A model generated the notes under the pieces. It did no database searches, was not told the origin of the DNA, and saw only the letters and a program-made list of their open reading frames with translations. Position numbers and translations under genes: made by a program. Shown here in pieces: positions 43,135-55,060 of a stretch of 64,000 bases of DNA; within the stretch, counting starts at the first letter, position 1, and each line of letters begins with the position of its first letter. This DNA comes from Acidobacteriota bacterium. Its GTDB lineage: Bacteria > Acidobacteriota > Vicinamibacteria > Vicinamibacterales > JAFNAJ01. The stretch lies in the NCBI GenBank assembly GCA_023384575.1, contig JAHDVP010000001.1, positions 231,528-295,527 of the forward strand. The letters are read 5' to 3'.

Positions 43135-45168
43135 CTATCGCCCGGCGGTCGACAGGTCATCCCCCGTCGCCTGGCTGCCCTTCAGGAACCGGTCGTACCA
43201 CGCCAGGTACCGCTCGTACCGGTCCTTCTGGAAACTCGGACGCCGGATGCCATGGCTCTCGCCCGGATAGACGATGAGCTCGGTGGGCACGCCAAGGCGC
43301 CTGAGCGCCTGGTAGAGCTGTTCGGAGTTGAGCAGCGGCACGTTCCAGTCTTCCTGCCCACACAGGACGAGCGTCGGCGTCGTCACGTTGGCCACCTTGA
43401 AGAACGGCGACAGGCGCAGCCACGTGTCGGTCGTCTCCCACGGCAACCCCAGTTCGGCCTCCCAGTGCCGCTGGTAGTGGTCGGTGCCGTAGTTGGCCGT
43501 GTAGTTCACCTCGCTCGCCCCGGAAATCGCCGCCTTGAACCGCCCGGTCTTCGTGATGACGTAGTTCGTGAGGATGCCGCCGTAGCTCCACCCGCCGACT
43601 CCCAACCGGTCGGCGTCGGCTACGCCCTGCTTCACCAGGTGGTCGACGACCCCCATCACGTCCTCGAAGTCCCGGTGGCCCCAGTCGGCCCAGAGCACCT
43701 TGCTGAACGCCTCGCCGTAACCCGACGAGCCGCGCGGGTTCGCGCCGACGACGGCATACCCGTGCGCGGCCAGCATCTGCCATTCGAGGTCGAAGCCGGT
43801 CGAGTACTGCGCGACGGGGCCCCCGTGGATGCGCAGCAGCGTGGGCAGTCCCCTGGCCTGCTCCTGCCCGGGCGGCCGCGTCAGGAACGCGTCGATCATC
43901 GTCCCGTCGGCGCTCGCGGCCTTGAAGCGCTCGACCCGCGAGAGCTGGATCCCGCGCAGGAAGTCGTCGTTGGTTCGGGTGACGCGCGTCAAATCGCCGC
44001 CATCGAGACGGAAGACCTCCGACGGGTAGGCCGGCTGCGACTCGAGCACCACGACCCGCCCGGCCGCCTGGTCGTACGCCTGCACCTCGCGCTCGCCCGC
44101 CACGACCCGCTCGACGGCCCCCCCGTCAACCGGCACCCGGGCAAGGTGCTGGTTGCCGCCATCCTCGACGAGGAAGAGCACGTGCGCGCCATCGGCCGAG
44201 AACTGCGGTGACGACACGTTGCGGTCGAGCGTCGCGGCGAGCAGCCGCGGCTCTCCTCCCGTGACGGGCACCACCGCGACGCGGTTGGTCGCGTACCAGA
44301 TGTCCTTCGGGTCGCCGCCCTGGACGTACGCCACCCACCGTCCGTCCGGACTGAACGAAGGCGACGAATCACCTCCCGGCCACGCGGTGAGCGCGCGGGG
44401 CGTCGCGCCCGCCTTCGCCTCGACGATGAAGAGGTCGGTGTTGAAGTTGGCGTCGGGGTTCTCGGTGCGGTTGCTCACGAAGACGAGATGCGTCCCGTCG
44501 GGCGACCACACCGGCGACCGGCAGTCGTACGGCCCGATCGTGACCTGCTCGGTCGTCTTCGTCGCGATGTCGAACACGTGGAGCTGGTCGTACCGCTCGT
44601 TGAGGTAGCCAGCCCCGTCCTGCTTGAACTGCAGCCGGCGGATGACGATTGGCTTCGGCTTCCGCTCGGTGCGCCCGGCGGCCTTCTCGGCATCGGCTTC
44701 GTCCGGGTCGGGATCGGTCACGACGAGCGCGAGGCGCGTGCTGTCGGGCGACCACGCAAACGACGACACGCCCTGCTTGACATCGGTCAGGCGCACCGCC
44801 TCGCCGCCGCGCCGGTCGAGCAGCCACACCTGCGTGCGATCGCCGTCGCGCGCCGTCAGGAAGGCGAGGTACCGCCCGTCCGGGCTCCACCGTGGAGACG
44901 ACTCGCGCTTGGGGCTCGACGTCAGGCGGATGGGCGCGGCCGCCGCATCGGAGAGCGACGCCATGTAGAGGTCGGTGTCGGACGAGTCCTCTTCCTTCGT
45001 GAGCCACGAGACGGTGTAGGCCACCCACTCGCCGTCCGGGCTGACCCGGGGGTCGCGTACCGTCTTCACCTCGAAGATGTCGTCGACGCGAAGGGGTCGC
45101 CGCTCCTGGGCGGCGGCGGGGGCGGCGAGGACCGCGAGGACGAGCAGACCGATGAGACGTCTGAACAT
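43135..45168 (-). CDS. Exported S9-family prolyl oligopeptidase/acylaminoacyl peptidase
   Basis: A 677-residue secreted peptidase. Signal peptide ([17 protein letters not shown]), an N-terminal seven-bladed beta-propeller with WD40-like PD40 repeats ([53 protein letters not shown]), and a C-terminal alpha/beta-hydrolase domain. The catalytic triad is Ser in [12 protein letters not shown], Asp in [12 protein letters not shown] and His in [18 protein letters not shown] precedes the ATG. Likely a peptide scavenger in the periplasm. Confidence 0.95.
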   Translation of the reverse strand: MFRRLIGLLVLAVLAAPAAAQERRPLRVDDIFEVKTVRDPRVSPDGEWVAYTVSWLTKEEDSSDTDLYMASLSDAAAAPIRLTSSPKRESSPRWSPDGRYLAFLTARDGDRTQVWLLDRRGGEAVRLTDVKQGVSSFAWSPDSTRLALVVTDPDPDEADAEKAAGRTERKPKPIVIRRLQFKQDGAGYLNERYDQLHVFDIATKTTEQVTIGPYDCRSPVWSPDGTHLVFVSNRTENPDANFNTDLFIVEAKAGATPRALTAWPGGDSSPSFSPDGRWVAYVQGGDPKDIWYATNRVAVVPVTGGEPRLLAATLDRNVSSPQFSADGAHVLFLVEDGGNQHLARVPVDGGAVERVVAGEREVQAYDQAAGRVVVLESQPAYPSEVFRLDGGDLTRVTRTNDDFLRGIQLSRVERFKAASADGTMIDAFLTRPPGQEQARGLPTLLRIHGGPVAQYSTGFDLEWQMLAAHGYAVVGANPRGSSGYGEAFSKVLWADWGHRDFEDVMGVVDHLVKQGVADADRLGVGGWSYGGILTNYVITKTGRFKAAISGASEVNYTANYGTDHYQRHWEAELGLPWETTDTWLRLSPFFKVANVTTPTLVLCGQEDWNVPLLNSEQLYQALRRLGVPTELIVYPGESHGIRRPSFQKDRYERYLAWYDRFLKGSQATGDDLSTAGR

Positions 45169-45466
45169 GATGCCTGTCCCTCCCACACTGCGCCCGCAGC
45201 CCCGGAGAGCTCCCTCGTGCCAGCCGATCTCGCTGGTCGCGGCATCGCCCGGGGCGCGAGCGTTGGCCTCTGCCCCTCGGAGGGGCGGCCCTGAACGGCA
45301 CGCCCGCGTGCCGTCCGCATCCTACCACCGGGGGTCGGCACCGTGGTGTCCCCCCTACCCGCTCATCGCCCTTCGCTTCGACAGCGGCCCTGCGGGCGAA
45401 CCCCAGACACCTGTCCTGGGCGCCGACTCGTCCGGACGCGCGATCCTGCCGATTATCTCGATCGCG
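45169..45466. other. Divergent intergenic region, no gene recognised
   Basis: 298 bp between the S9 peptidase start (minus) and the hybrid kinase start (plus). Presumably carries both promoters. I find no repeat, RNA gene or convincing small reading frame. Confidence 0.5.
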
Positions 45467-48178
45467 ATGGCTGTCCGACCAGCTCGTCTGGCGACGGGTG
45501 CGTGGCGCGCGCCGGCGCTGACCCTGGGTGTGTCGCTTGCGCTCACCCTGGTCGCGTGGCACGCGGTCCACCGTGAGGTGCGCCGAGCCGAGTCGAGCCG
45601 CTTCGAGCGGCTCGCCGAGCGTGTGCTGTCGGCCATGCAGGCACGGTTCGGATCGGCAGTGCAGGCGGTGCACAGCGCCCGCGCGCTCCTGAGCGCGAGC
45701 GACCACGTGACGCGCAGGGAGTGGGCCGACTACGTCGGCTCGACGCGGCCCTATTTCAACGATGGGGTCGTCGGCCTCGGGTACGTCGAGCGGATCCGCC
45801 GCGAGGACATCGAGGCCACTGAGGCTCGCGTGCGCGCCGAGGGCGCCGAGGACTTCACGATCGAACGGGTCGGCGAGAACCCGGTGCTCTACGTGGTCAC
45901 CCGGATCGAGCCTGCCGAGAAGAACGCCGGGGCCCTCGGGCTGGACGTCGGCTCGGGCATCACCCGCCGCTCCGCGGCCGACGCCGCGATGCGCACCGGG
46001 CAGGCCGTGCTGTCTCGCCGGATTGGCGTGCTCGACGCTGGCGCCGAGCGACCGGGGTTCCTCCTGTTCCTGCCCGTCTATCGGCCGGGCGCCCCGACCG
46101 CCACGGACGACGAGCGCATCGCGGCTTTGCTCGGGTGGGTGTATGCGTCGCTGCGGATCGACGAGCTGGCGCGGGGCCTCGAGGCGGTCGCGGAGAGCCA
46201 GGTCGACTTCTTCATCGTCGAAGACGGGCAGGCCGCCGAAGCGCCGCCACTGTACGACACCTTCGGCGCGCGGGCATCGGCCCGCGCGGCCAGCGGGTGG
46301 CACACCAGCGGAACCCTGGATCTGTACGGCCGGCGTTGGACGTTCGAGTTCCGCTCGCGCCCCGAGTTCGACGAGTTCGGTCAGCGGGCGCTGCCCGCGG
46401 CCGTGCTCGTCGGCGGCGCGGTGGTCTCGGCGCTCGCGAGCCTGCTCGCGCTCGTCCTGCTCAACGCGCGCCGGAGGGCCGAGGCGCTTGCCGAGGAGAT
46501 GACGGCCCAGCTGACGCGGACCAACCGTGAGCTCGAACGGGCCATCATCCAGGCCACCCGGTCGGCCATCGAGGCCACGCACGCCAGCCAGGCGAAGAGC
46601 CAGTTCCTCGCGATGATGAGTCACGAGATCCGCACGCCGATGAACGGCGTGATCGGCATGACGAACCTGCTGCTCGAGACGCCGCTCGACCGCACGCAGC
46701 GGGAGTTCGCCGAGACCATCCAGTCGAGCGGCGAGGCCCTGTTGACGATCATCGACGACATCCTGGACTTCTCGAAGGTCGAAGCCGGCCGCCTCGATCT
46801 CGACGCCGCGGAGTTCGGGCTCCGCGCGTGCATCGAGGGTGCCGTCGACGTCGTGGCGCACCGCGCGTCGGAGAAGGGGCTCGACCTGGTGTGCGACCTC
46901 GCGGACGACACGCCCGATCGCGTGCGGGGCGATGCGCATCGTCTTCGCCAGGTGCTGGTGAACCTGCTCGGCAACGCGGTGAAGTTCACCGAAGCCGGCG
47001 AGGTCGCCCTGTCGGTTCGCGTGACGACCCGGCACGGGGACGCGTGCGAGATCGAGTGCGCCGTGCGTGACACGGGCATCGGGATCCCCGCCGGGGCGCG
47101 CGACCGGCTGTTCGACTCGTTCAGCCAGGTCGACGCATCGACCACGCGCAAGTACGGTGGTACGGGTCTCGGGCTCGCCATCAGCAAGCGCCTCGTCGAG
47201 ATGATGGGCGGCCGCCTGTGGTTCGAGAGCGAGGTCGGACAGGGCTCGACCTTCACGTTCACGGCGCGGTTGGACGGCGCCGGGGGCGCCACGGCGGTCG
47301 ACCGCCCCGGCGCATCGCCGCTACTCGTCCACCGGCGCGTGCTGGTGGTGGACGACAGCGCCACGAGCCGGCAGATGATTCTGAGTGCGCTGCGGACCTC
47401 GGGGATCATTGGGGAGGCCACCGACAGGGGAGCGTCGGCCGTCGCCCTCGTGCGCTCGGGTGTGCGCTACGATGCGGTCCTCGTCGACTGGCGGCTGCCC
47501 GATGGCGAGACGAGCGAGATCGCCCGGGCGCTCTGCGCCCTCGAGGCCGGCCGGCACCTTCCGCGGGTCCTGATCGCCCCGGTGGGCCGCGCTGGGGACG
47601 AAGGCCTCTTCGACGCGGTCGTGAGCCGGCCCGTGAAGCCGGCGTCGCTCTGCGACACGCTCGAGCGCGTCATGGCAGCGGGCGGCGCGCCCCGCTCCAG
47701 CGCCACCCTCGACCTCGTGCGATCGGCGCCCGACCAGGCGAGCGCCGCGTCCGACGGCGAGCGGGCCCAGGCGCGCATCCTGCTCGCCGAAGACCACCCG
47801 ATCAACCAGCGCGTCGCCTTGCAGATGCTGCGAGGCCTCGGCCACGACGTCGACGTCGTCGCGGACGGGGCCGAAGCCCTCGCCGCGGTCGGCCGGACCA
47901 CCTACGACATCGTCCTGCTGGACGTGCAGATGCCGGAGGTGGACGGGTTGGAGGTGGCGCGGCAGCTGGTGAGACGTCAGCCGCTGGCGGTCGACCGGCC
48001 CTGGCTGATCGCCCTCACGGCCAACGCGATGAGCGGCGACCGGGACCAGTGCCTGCGCGCCGGCATGGACGACTTCCTCGCCAAGCCGGTGAAGTTCGCC
48101 GACCTCGCCGCCGCGATCGCTCGGGGCCGGCAGGAGGTGGCCCTCAGGCGCCTGTCGGCCATCGACGAGCCGGCCTGA
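45467..48178 (+). CDS. CHASE-domain hybrid histidine kinase with two receiver domains
   Basis: A 903-residue membrane sensor. TM1 (~residues 14-28), a CHASE extracytoplasmic domain (~75-240; [36 protein letters not shown]), TM2 (~305-330), a coiled coil, HisKA with [14 protein letters not shown] (His ~386), HATPase ([42 protein letters not shown]). Receiver 1 (~630-740) has [11 protein letters not shown]; receiver 2 (~775-895) has [16 protein letters not shown] and [14 protein letters not shown] domains sense small molecules such as cytokinin-like ligands in known cases. ATG 45467 lacks a good ribosome site. Confidence 0.92.
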   Translation: MAVRPARLATGAWRAPALTLGVSLALTLVAWHAVHREVRRAESSRFERLAERVLSAMQARFGSAVQAVHSARALLSASDHVTRREWADYVGSTRPYFNDGVVGLGYVERIRREDIEATEARVRAEGAEDFTIERVGENPVLYVVTRIEPAEKNAGALGLDVGSGITRRSAADAAMRTGQAVLSRRIGVLDAGAERPGFLLFLPVYRPGAPTATDDERIAALLGWVYASLRIDELARGLEAVAESQVDFFIVEDGQAAEAPPLYDTFGARASARAASGWHTSGTLDLYGRRWTFEFRSRPEFDEFGQRALPAAVLVGGAVVSALASLLALVLLNARRRAEALAEEMTAQLTRTNRELERAIIQATRSAIEATHASQAKSQFLAMMSHEIRTPMNGVIGMTNLLLETPLDRTQREFAETIQSSGEALLTIIDDILDFSKVEAGRLDLDAAEFGLRACIEGAVDVVAHRASEKGLDLVCDLADDTPDRVRGDAHRLRQVLVNLLGNAVKFTEAGEVALSVRVTTRHGDACEIECAVRDTGIGIPAGARDRLFDSFSQVDASTTRKYGGTGLGLAISKRLVEMMGGRLWFESEVGQGSTFTFTARLDGAGGATAVDRPGASPLLVHRRVLVVDDSATSRQMILSALRTSGIIGEATDRGASAVALVRSGVRYDAVLVDWRLPDGETSEIARALCALEAGRHLPRVLIAPVGRAGDEGLFDAVVSRPVKPASLCDTLERVMAAGGAPRSSATLDLVRSAPDQASAASDGERAQARILLAEDHPINQRVALQMLRGLGHDVDVVADGAEALAAVGRTTYDIVLLDVQMPEVDGLEVARQLVRRQPLAVDRPWLIALTANAMSGDRDQCLRAGMDDFLAKPVKFADLAAAIARGRQEVALRRLSAIDEPA

Positions 48179-48195
48179 GGGGGTCTGGGTGGGTT

Positions 48196-48220
48196 GTAGC
48201 GCCGGAGCTTCAGCCCCGGC
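48196..48220 (-). repeat. Short palindromic repeat (GGGGCTGAAGCCCC family), copy 5
   Basis: GTAGCGCCGGAGCTTCAGCC followed by CCGGC: the reverse orientation of the family, with one mismatch in the stem (GGAGCT). It lies between the hybrid kinase stop and the ridA stop. Confidence 0.75.
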
Positions 48221-48277
48221 AGAGGCCTGCAGCCTGTCGCCTGTGGCCCTCAGCCTGTCGGCCCCCGTGCCCCGGCG

Positions 48278-48676
48278 TCACGGCACGTACGCAATGGCGT
48301 CGATCTCGACGCGCAGCCCTTCGCCGGGTAGCCCCGACACCTGCACCGTCGTCCGTGCCGGGCGGTGGCCGCCGAACATCACCTCGTAGACGGCGTTCAT
48401 CTTGGGGAACTCGGCCATGTCGACGAGGAACACGCCACAGCGGATGACGTGCTGCAGGCTGGACCCTGCCGCCTCGAGGATGGCGGCGACGTTCTTCAGC
48501 GCCTGCTCGGTCTGCACGTCGACCGTGTCGCCGGCGAGCCGACCGGTCGTGGGATCGGTCGCGCCCTGGCCCGAAACGAACACGAGCCGCTCGAAGCCGA
48601 TGCCCGGCGAGTAGGGGCCGACGGGCGCAGGCAGGTTCGCGGCGTGCACGGGACGAAGATCGGATCGTGTGGTCAT
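48278..48676 (-). CDS. ridA: RidA-family enamine/imine deaminase
   Basis: A 132-residue RidA/YjgF/UK114 protein. It hydrolyses reactive enamines/imines formed by PLP enzymes. Blocks: LPAPVGPYSPGIGFERLVFVSGQGATDP, ALKNVAAILEAAGSSLQHVIRCGVFLVDMAEFPKMNAVYE and the C-terminal ARTTVQVSGLPGEGLRVEIDAIAYVP, in which the arginine corresponds to the catalytic Arg105 of E. coli RidA. GGAGGAATCACC precedes the ATG. Confidence 0.94.
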   Translation of the reverse strand: MTTRSDLRPVHAANLPAPVGPYSPGIGFERLVFVSGQGATDPTTGRLAGDTVDVQTEQALKNVAAILEAAGSSLQHVIRCGVFLVDMAEFPKMNAVYEVMFGGHRPARTTVQVSGLPGEGLRVEIDAIAYVP

Positions 48677-48686
48677 GGTGATTCCT

Positions 48687-48766
48687 CCGCCGGGGCTGAC
48701 CATCTTCGCCAAGGCTACGGTGGTCCGCCGGAGCGTTCCGCGAAGGCGGAAGCCCCGGCGCTACGA
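48687..48766. repeat. Palindromic repeat (copy 6) split by another short element
   Basis: The left half CCGCCGGGGCTGA (48687-48699) and the right half AGCCCCGGCGCTACGA (48751-48766) together make one complete repeat. About 50 bp separate them, starting with CATCTTCGCCAAGGCTACGG and ending with CCGCGAAGGCGG, which has inverted CTTCGCC/GGCGAAG-like ends. This looks like one short element inserted in another. It lies between ridA and aceB, upstream of both ribosome sites. Confidence 0.75.
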
Positions 48767-48786
48767 CAAGATCCACCGCCGCTTCA

Positions 48787-50391
<1,605 letters not shown>

Positions 50392-50586
50392 GGCAGGTTC
50401 TCCCGGATGACGCCGAGCCCTGGGATCACGAGGGGCGGATGCCGCACTGCGGCACGACCCAGCCTATTCCCGCCGTCCGACCACGTCAAGTCGATCGGGC
50501 CAGCGATCGGGCCAACGCGTTCGGCGCGCGGCACGCCGTCCTCGAGGCGGATCGGCCACACCGATGCCGGTTTACCATACCGGGCG

Positions 50587-51408
50587 ATGCCCGACGACAC
50601 GACACGCCGCCTCGACCCCGTCGCGAGCGCCCTTTCAGGGGTCCGACGCCAGGACGGCCGGTTCACCTTCACGGTCAGCGACGACTGGCTTCAAGGACGC
50701 ACGACCTTCGGCGCGTTGCTCGCCGCGTTCGGCCTGAGGGCCATCCGCGACCTCATCGGCAGCGACCGGCCCCTTCGGTCGGTACAGGTGGTGTTCGCCG
50801 GCCCGGTCGGCAGGGGAATGGTGTCGGCCGACGCCAGGCTCGTCCGCGAGGGCCGGTCGGTGACGCTCGCGCACGCCTCGGTCGGCCAGGGCGAGGCGCC
50901 GGGGTGTTTCGTGACCGCGACGTGCGGGGCGCCGCGCAGGTCGGACCTCCCTCGTCTGGCCGCCGCCCGGCCGATCTCGCTGCCGTCTCCGGATCGGGCA
51001 CCGGAGGTGCCCTTCGTGCCCGGCGTCACGCCCAGTTGCGTGCAACACTTCGAGCTGCGCTGGGCCCTCGGCGACACGCCACTCTCGGGCGGACGCGCCG
51101 AAGAGATTGGCGTCTACGTCCGGCTGAAACACGGTGAGGCCGACGTCGAGACGCTGGCGCTGATGGTGGCCGACGTGTTGCCCTCGCCGGCGCAGAGCGC
51201 GGTGAGGGCACCGGTCGTGTCGAGCTCGGTGTCGTGGTACGTGCAGTGTCTGCCGCTTCCACGTGGCGTGGCGACCGGCGGGTGGTGGCTCAATCACACG
51301 GTGCTGACGGCGCTCGCCGATGGCTACGCGCACCAGACGTCGGCGGTCTGGACGCCGTCGGGCGAGCTGGCAGTCGTCGCGCACCAGATGATGACCGTGT
51401 ACGCGTAG
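50587..51408 (+). CDS. TesB-like acyl-CoA thioesterase
   Basis: A 273-residue double-hotdog protein: FTFTVSDDWLQGRTTFGALLAAFGLRAIRD with RSVQVVFAGPVGRGMVSADARLVREGRSVTLAHASV in the first fold, and WYVQCLPL ... GGWWLNHTVLTALADGYAHQTSAVWTPSGELAVVAHQMMTVYA in the second. The layout matches the acyl-CoA thioesterase (4HBT_3/TesB) superfamily. Start at ATG 50587 (no strong SD). 195 bp separate it from the divergent aceB gene. Confidence 0.88.
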   Translation: MPDDTTRRLDPVASALSGVRRQDGRFTFTVSDDWLQGRTTFGALLAAFGLRAIRDLIGSDRPLRSVQVVFAGPVGRGMVSADARLVREGRSVTLAHASVGQGEAPGCFVTATCGAPRRSDLPRLAAARPISLPSPDRAPEVPFVPGVTPSCVQHFELRWALGDTPLSGGRAEEIGVYVRLKHGEADVETLALMVADVLPSPAQSAVRAPVVSSSVSWYVQCLPLPRGVATGGWWLNHTVLTALADGYAHQTSAVWTPSGELAVVAHQMMTVYA

Positions 51409-51534
51409 CATGGGCGTTCCCGCTGGAACGTCCCCCTTCGGCCGGACGCCGCCAGCGGGCGGGGTGGCTGCGGCCACGGACTGGCTACTCGACAGGCGCC
51501 GTGGCCGAGGCGCGAGGAACAGGAGAGTGCATCG

Positions 51535-52788
51535 ATGCAGGGACGACGTCTCGGATGGACCGTCGCGGCGACGCTGATGTCGGTGGCGCTCGCCTCGTCA
51601 CAGAGCGCGGAGCCATCGCTCGAAGCGAGGGCCCGGGCCATCCACGAGCGTGTGATCACGCTCGACACGCACGTCGACATCAACGTGCGGAACTTCACCG
51701 CGGAGCGCAACTACACCGCGCGGCTCGACACGCAGGTCAATCTCCCGAAGATGGAAGAGGGCGGCCTCGATGCCGCGTTCTTCATCGTGTACGTCGGCCA
51801 GGGACGGCTGACGCCCGAGGGGTACGACAGGGCGTACGCGCGCGCGGTCGAGAGCTTCGACGCCATCCATCGCCTGACCCGGGAAATCGCGCCGACGCGC
51901 ATCGGCCTGGCGCTCACACCCGATGACGTGCGGTCGATTGCGGCCGCCGGGCGCAAGGTGGCGCTCATCGGCGTCGAGAACGCGTATCCGATCGGCACCG
52001 ACCTCTCGCGGATCGAGGAGTTCCACGACCGCGGCGCGCGCTACATGTCGCTCGCCCACAACGGTCACAGCCAGTTCGCCGATTCGAACACCGGCGAAGC
52101 CGACGGTTGGCTGCACCACGGGCTGAGCGACCTCGGCCGGCAGGCCATCGCCGAGATGAACCGGCTCGGCATGATGATCGACCTGTCGCACCCCTCCAAG
52201 CAGGCCAACCTCCAGGCCATCGCGCTGTCGAAGGCCCCCGTCATCGCGTCGCACTCGTCGGCGCGGCGCCTCGCCGACCACAGCCGCAACATGGACGACG
52301 AGGAGTTGATGGCGCTCAGGAAGAACGGCGGCGTGATCCAGGCGGTGGCCTTCGACAGCTACGTGAAGATCAAGCCGCCAGATTCACCGGAGCGGGCTGC
52401 GGCCCTCGCCGAGCTTCGGGCCGGCATGCCCCCCGGCGGACCGGGCGAGATGACCGACGAGGCGCGCGCGGCGTTTCGCGCACGCCTGGCCGAGATCAAC
52501 CGCCGGTTCCCGCCTGGCCCGCGGGCGACGCTCTCCGACTTCGTCGACCACATCGACTATCTCGTGAAGGCCATCGGCATCGACCACGTCGGCATCTCGT
52601 CGGACTTCGATGGCGGCGGTGGCGTCGACGGCTGGAACGGCGCCGACGAGACCTTCAACGTGACGCTCGAGCTCGTGCGGCGCGGTTACAGCGAGGAACA
52701 GATCGAGAAGTTGTGGGGCGGCAACCTGCTGCGTGTGATGGGTGAGGTGCAGCGCGTGGGGCGGGAGATCCAGGCCGGCACGCGCTGA
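51535..52788 (+). CDS. Exported M19 membrane dipeptidase (renal dipeptidase family)
   Basis: A 417-residue zinc dipeptidase with a signal peptide (RLGWTVAATLMSVALASSQS). Zinc ligands: TLDTHVDINVR (D-x-H replaced by H-x-D in this family: H at ~49, D at ~51), GVENAYPIGTD (Glu bridging), IDLSHPS and ASHSSAR (histidines), and DHVGISSDFDGGGG (Asp). Hydrolyses dipeptides, including D-amino-acid dipeptides, in the periplasm. AGGAG precedes the ATG. Confidence 0.94.
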   Translation: MQGRRLGWTVAATLMSVALASSQSAEPSLEARARAIHERVITLDTHVDINVRNFTAERNYTARLDTQVNLPKMEEGGLDAAFFIVYVGQGRLTPEGYDRAYARAVESFDAIHRLTREIAPTRIGLALTPDDVRSIAAAGRKVALIGVENAYPIGTDLSRIEEFHDRGARYMSLAHNGHSQFADSNTGEADGWLHHGLSDLGRQAIAEMNRLGMMIDLSHPSKQANLQAIALSKAPVIASHSSARRLADHSRNMDDEELMALRKNGGVIQAVAFDSYVKIKPPDSPERAAALAELRAGMPPGGPGEMTDEARAAFRARLAEINRRFPPGPRATLSDFVDHIDYLVKAIGIDHVGISSDFDGGGGVDGWNGADETFNVTLELVRRGYSEEQIEKLWGGNLLRVMGEVQRVGREIQAGTR

Positions 52789-52896
52789 GGGATGGACGGG
52801 AGGGGTCTGACTGGTGTTGAGGAGGCGAAGCCCTGTAGAGACGACCGACACGGCACGCCTGACCGCCCGAGAAGGCTCAGGGACCAGTCTTGTCGG

Positions 52897-54513
52897 TCAT
52901 GCGTGCAGCGCGAGCAACTGTACGTCCGGGTTCTCGCGACTGGTGTAGTTGAGGTCCCACTCCGACTCGAAGAGCAGCACCGGCCGCTCGCGTCGGTCGA
53001 CGGCCTCGAGCACGCCGCCCGGCGGGAGCTTCAGCCGTCGAAGCTCGCCTTCGCGCACGACCCACCTGGCAGCGCTGTACTGGAGCGGAACGGCCGCGCA
53101 GGTCACGCCGTACTCGGCCGAGAGGCGCGCCGTGATCACGTCGAACTGCAGCGCGCCCACCACGCCGAGGATGGGCTCGCGGCGCCCGCCCAGCGCGAAG
53201 ACGACCTGCATCAGCCCCTCTTCCTCGAGCTGGCGTACGCCTTCGTCGAACTGTTTGTGGCGCGTGCCGTCGAGGCGGAGCGTGGCGAAGTGCTCGGCGG
53301 CGAAGCGGGGCACGGGCGGATAGCGCACCGGCACGCCGTTGTGCAGCGTGTCGCCGATGGCGAACTTGCCGGGGTTCACGAGGCCGACGACGTCGCCCGC
53401 ATAGGCGACGTCGACCGTCTCTCGATCGCGGCCGAAGAAGCGGTGCGGCCGCGAGAGCCGCACGATCTCGCCGGTGCGCGCGTTGACGACAGGCATGTCC
53501 TTCGAGAGCTCGCCGGAGCAGACGCGCAGGAACGCGATGCGGTCGCGGTGGCGCGGGTTCATGTTCGCCTGGATCTTGAAGATGAACCCGCTGAAGAAGG
53601 GCGCGGCAGGATCGACCGGGCCGGCCTCGCTCGAGCGCGGCCGCGGGCTCGGTGCAAGTTCGACGAGCGCGCGCAGGAACGGCTCGAGACCGAAGTTCAT
53701 GAGCGCGCTGCCGAAGTAGACCGGCGTGACTTGCGCCGCACGATAGGCCTCGACGTCGAAGGTGGCCCCCGCGCCGGCGAGCACCTCGACGACGTCGAGC
53801 AGATCGCGGTGGGCCCGCTCGCCGATTTCGCCGGCGAGGGCGGGATCGTCGGCGCCGGCCACCGTGACCGGCGCCCGCGTGGCCCCGCCGACCACCCGGT
53901 CGTACAGCGTGAGCTCGTGCGCCCGCATGTCGTAGACCCCGGCGAACCGATCGCCGGTGCCTACCGGCCAGTTCATCGGCGCGGCGCCGATGCCGAGCAC
54001 CTGCTCGATCTCGTCGATGAGCTCGAGCGGGTCGCGGCACGGGCGATCGAGCTTGTTGACGAAGGTGAGAATGGGCAGATCCCTCGTCCGGCACACCTCG
54101 AAGAGCTTGCGCGTCTGCGGCTCGATGCCCTTGGCGGCGTCGATGACCATGACGACGCTGTCGACCGCGAAGAGCGTGCGATAGGTATCCTCGCTGAAGT
54201 CGCGGTGGCCCGGCGTGTCGAGCAGCGTCAGGCGGCGCCCGTCGATCTCGAACTCGAGCGCGGTCGAGCTGATCGAGATGCCGCGCTCGCGTTCCATCTC
54301 CATCCAGTCGGATGTGGCGTTCCGCTGGCTCTTCCGTCCGCGCACCGCCCCGGCGAGCTCGATGGCGCCGGCATAGAGCAGCAGTTTCTCGGTGAGCGTG
54401 GTCTTGCCCGCGTCAGGGTGCGAAATGATGGCGAAGGTGCGCCGCCGCGCGACCTCGCGGGCGAGCGGGGTCTGGGGCGAGTGGAACGTCTTCTCGGCGG
54501 TCTCTGAGGTCAT
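52897..54513 (-). CDS. prfC: Peptide chain release factor 3
   Basis: RF3 (538 residues) is a GTPase that recycles RF1/RF2 from the ribosome. G1 FAIISHPDAGKTTLTEKLLL, G2 RERGISISS, G3 LLDTPGHRDFSEDTYRT, G4 TFVNKLDRPCRDPLE, then RF3-specific domains (ALMNFGLEPFLRALV; FFSGFIFKIQANMNPRHRDRIAFLRVCSG; QFDVITARLSAEYGV). The frame extends upstream to 54648 but the conserved start is M at 54513. Confidence 0.97.
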   Translation of the reverse strand: MTSETAEKTFHSPQTPLAREVARRRTFAIISHPDAGKTTLTEKLLLYAGAIELAGAVRGRKSQRNATSDWMEMERERGISISSTALEFEIDGRRLTLLDTPGHRDFSEDTYRTLFAVDSVVMVIDAAKGIEPQTRKLFEVCRTRDLPILTFVNKLDRPCRDPLELIDEIEQVLGIGAAPMNWPVGTGDRFAGVYDMRAHELTLYDRVVGGATRAPVTVAGADDPALAGEIGERAHRDLLDVVEVLAGAGATFDVEAYRAAQVTPVYFGSALMNFGLEPFLRALVELAPSPRPRSSEAGPVDPAAPFFSGFIFKIQANMNPRHRDRIAFLRVCSGELSKDMPVVNARTGEIVRLSRPHRFFGRDRETVDVAYAGDVVGLVNPGKFAIGDTLHNGVPVRYPPVPRFAAEHFATLRLDGTRHKQFDEGVRQLEEEGLMQVVFALGGRREPILGVVGALQFDVITARLSAEYGVTCAAVPLQYSAARWVVREGELRRLKLPPGGVLEAVDRRERPVLLFESEWDLNYTSRENPDVQLLALHA

Positions 54514-54583
54514 AGACAAAGAGTCGAGTGTACGGGCGCTCGCGGCGGAGGTCAAATCTGCTGGGAACAGGCAACATCCCCTG

Positions 54584-54612
54584 TTGACGTCCCGCAGGCG
54601 CGGCCTTATCCT
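54584..54612 (+). promoter_or_regulatory. Sigma-70-type promoter of the arsR-arsD-arsA-acr3 operon
   Basis: TTGACG (54584-54589) and TATCCT (54607-54612) are 17 bp apart. Transcription would start near 54619, inside the adjacent dyad. The close match to consensus is unusual in this high-G+C sequence. Confidence 0.8.
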
Positions 54613-54617
54613 ATCGT

Positions 54618-54637
54618 CAATCGTCGATGAACGATTG
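54618..54637 (+). promoter_or_regulatory. ArsR operator candidate (perfect 7-bp dyad)
   Basis: CAATCGT-CGATGA-ACGATTG: perfect 7-bp inverted arms with a 6-bp spacer, three bases before the arsR start codon and just downstream of the -10 box. The position and size fit an ArsR/SmtB operator that blocks transcription until arsenite binds. Confidence 0.75.
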
Positions 54638-54640
54638 GAC

Positions 54641-55006
54641 ATGCCCAAGACGCTTCAGCTCGACACGACCTCTGACACTGACCTCTGCTGCCCCACCGAC
54701 GAAGTGGTCCTGGTCGATCAGGCACCGCTCGACTCGCCCGAATCGGACGTCGAGCTCGCGATGCTGGCGAAGGCCCTGAGCCATCCGACACGCGTGCGCA
54801 TCGTCCGCATGCTGGCACGGCGGGAAGCGCGCATGTGCAGCCAGATCGTCGACGAGTTCCCCGCCGCGCAGTCCACCGTGTCCGAGCACCTGCGTGTGCT
54901 GAAGGCGGCCGGGCTCATCGTTGGCCGCGAAGACGGCCCTCGCATCGGCTACTGCATCGCCCCGCCCGCGCTTCGCCGGCTGAAGGCGCTCGTGGGGGCG
55001 CTGTGA
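54641..55006 (+). CDS. arsR: ArsR-family arsenite-responsive repressor
   Basis: A 121-residue winged-helix repressor: LAKALSHPTRVRIVRMLARREARMCSQIVDEFPAAQSTVSEHLRVLKAAGLIVG. Cysteines at 16-17 (DLCCPTDE) and in the helix RMCSQIV could form a three-thiol As(III) site. It is the first gene of the ars operon and directly follows its promoter and operator. Confidence 0.93.
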   Translation: MPKTLQLDTTSDTDLCCPTDEVVLVDQAPLDSPESDVELAMLAKALSHPTRVRIVRMLARREARMCSQIVDEFPAAQSTVSEHLRVLKAAGLIVGREDGPRIGYCIAPPALRRLKALVGAL

Positions 55007-55060
55007 TCCGCCTCTTGGCCTCGATTCCGCTCGCGCTCAGCGAGTGAAGGGACTCCGATC

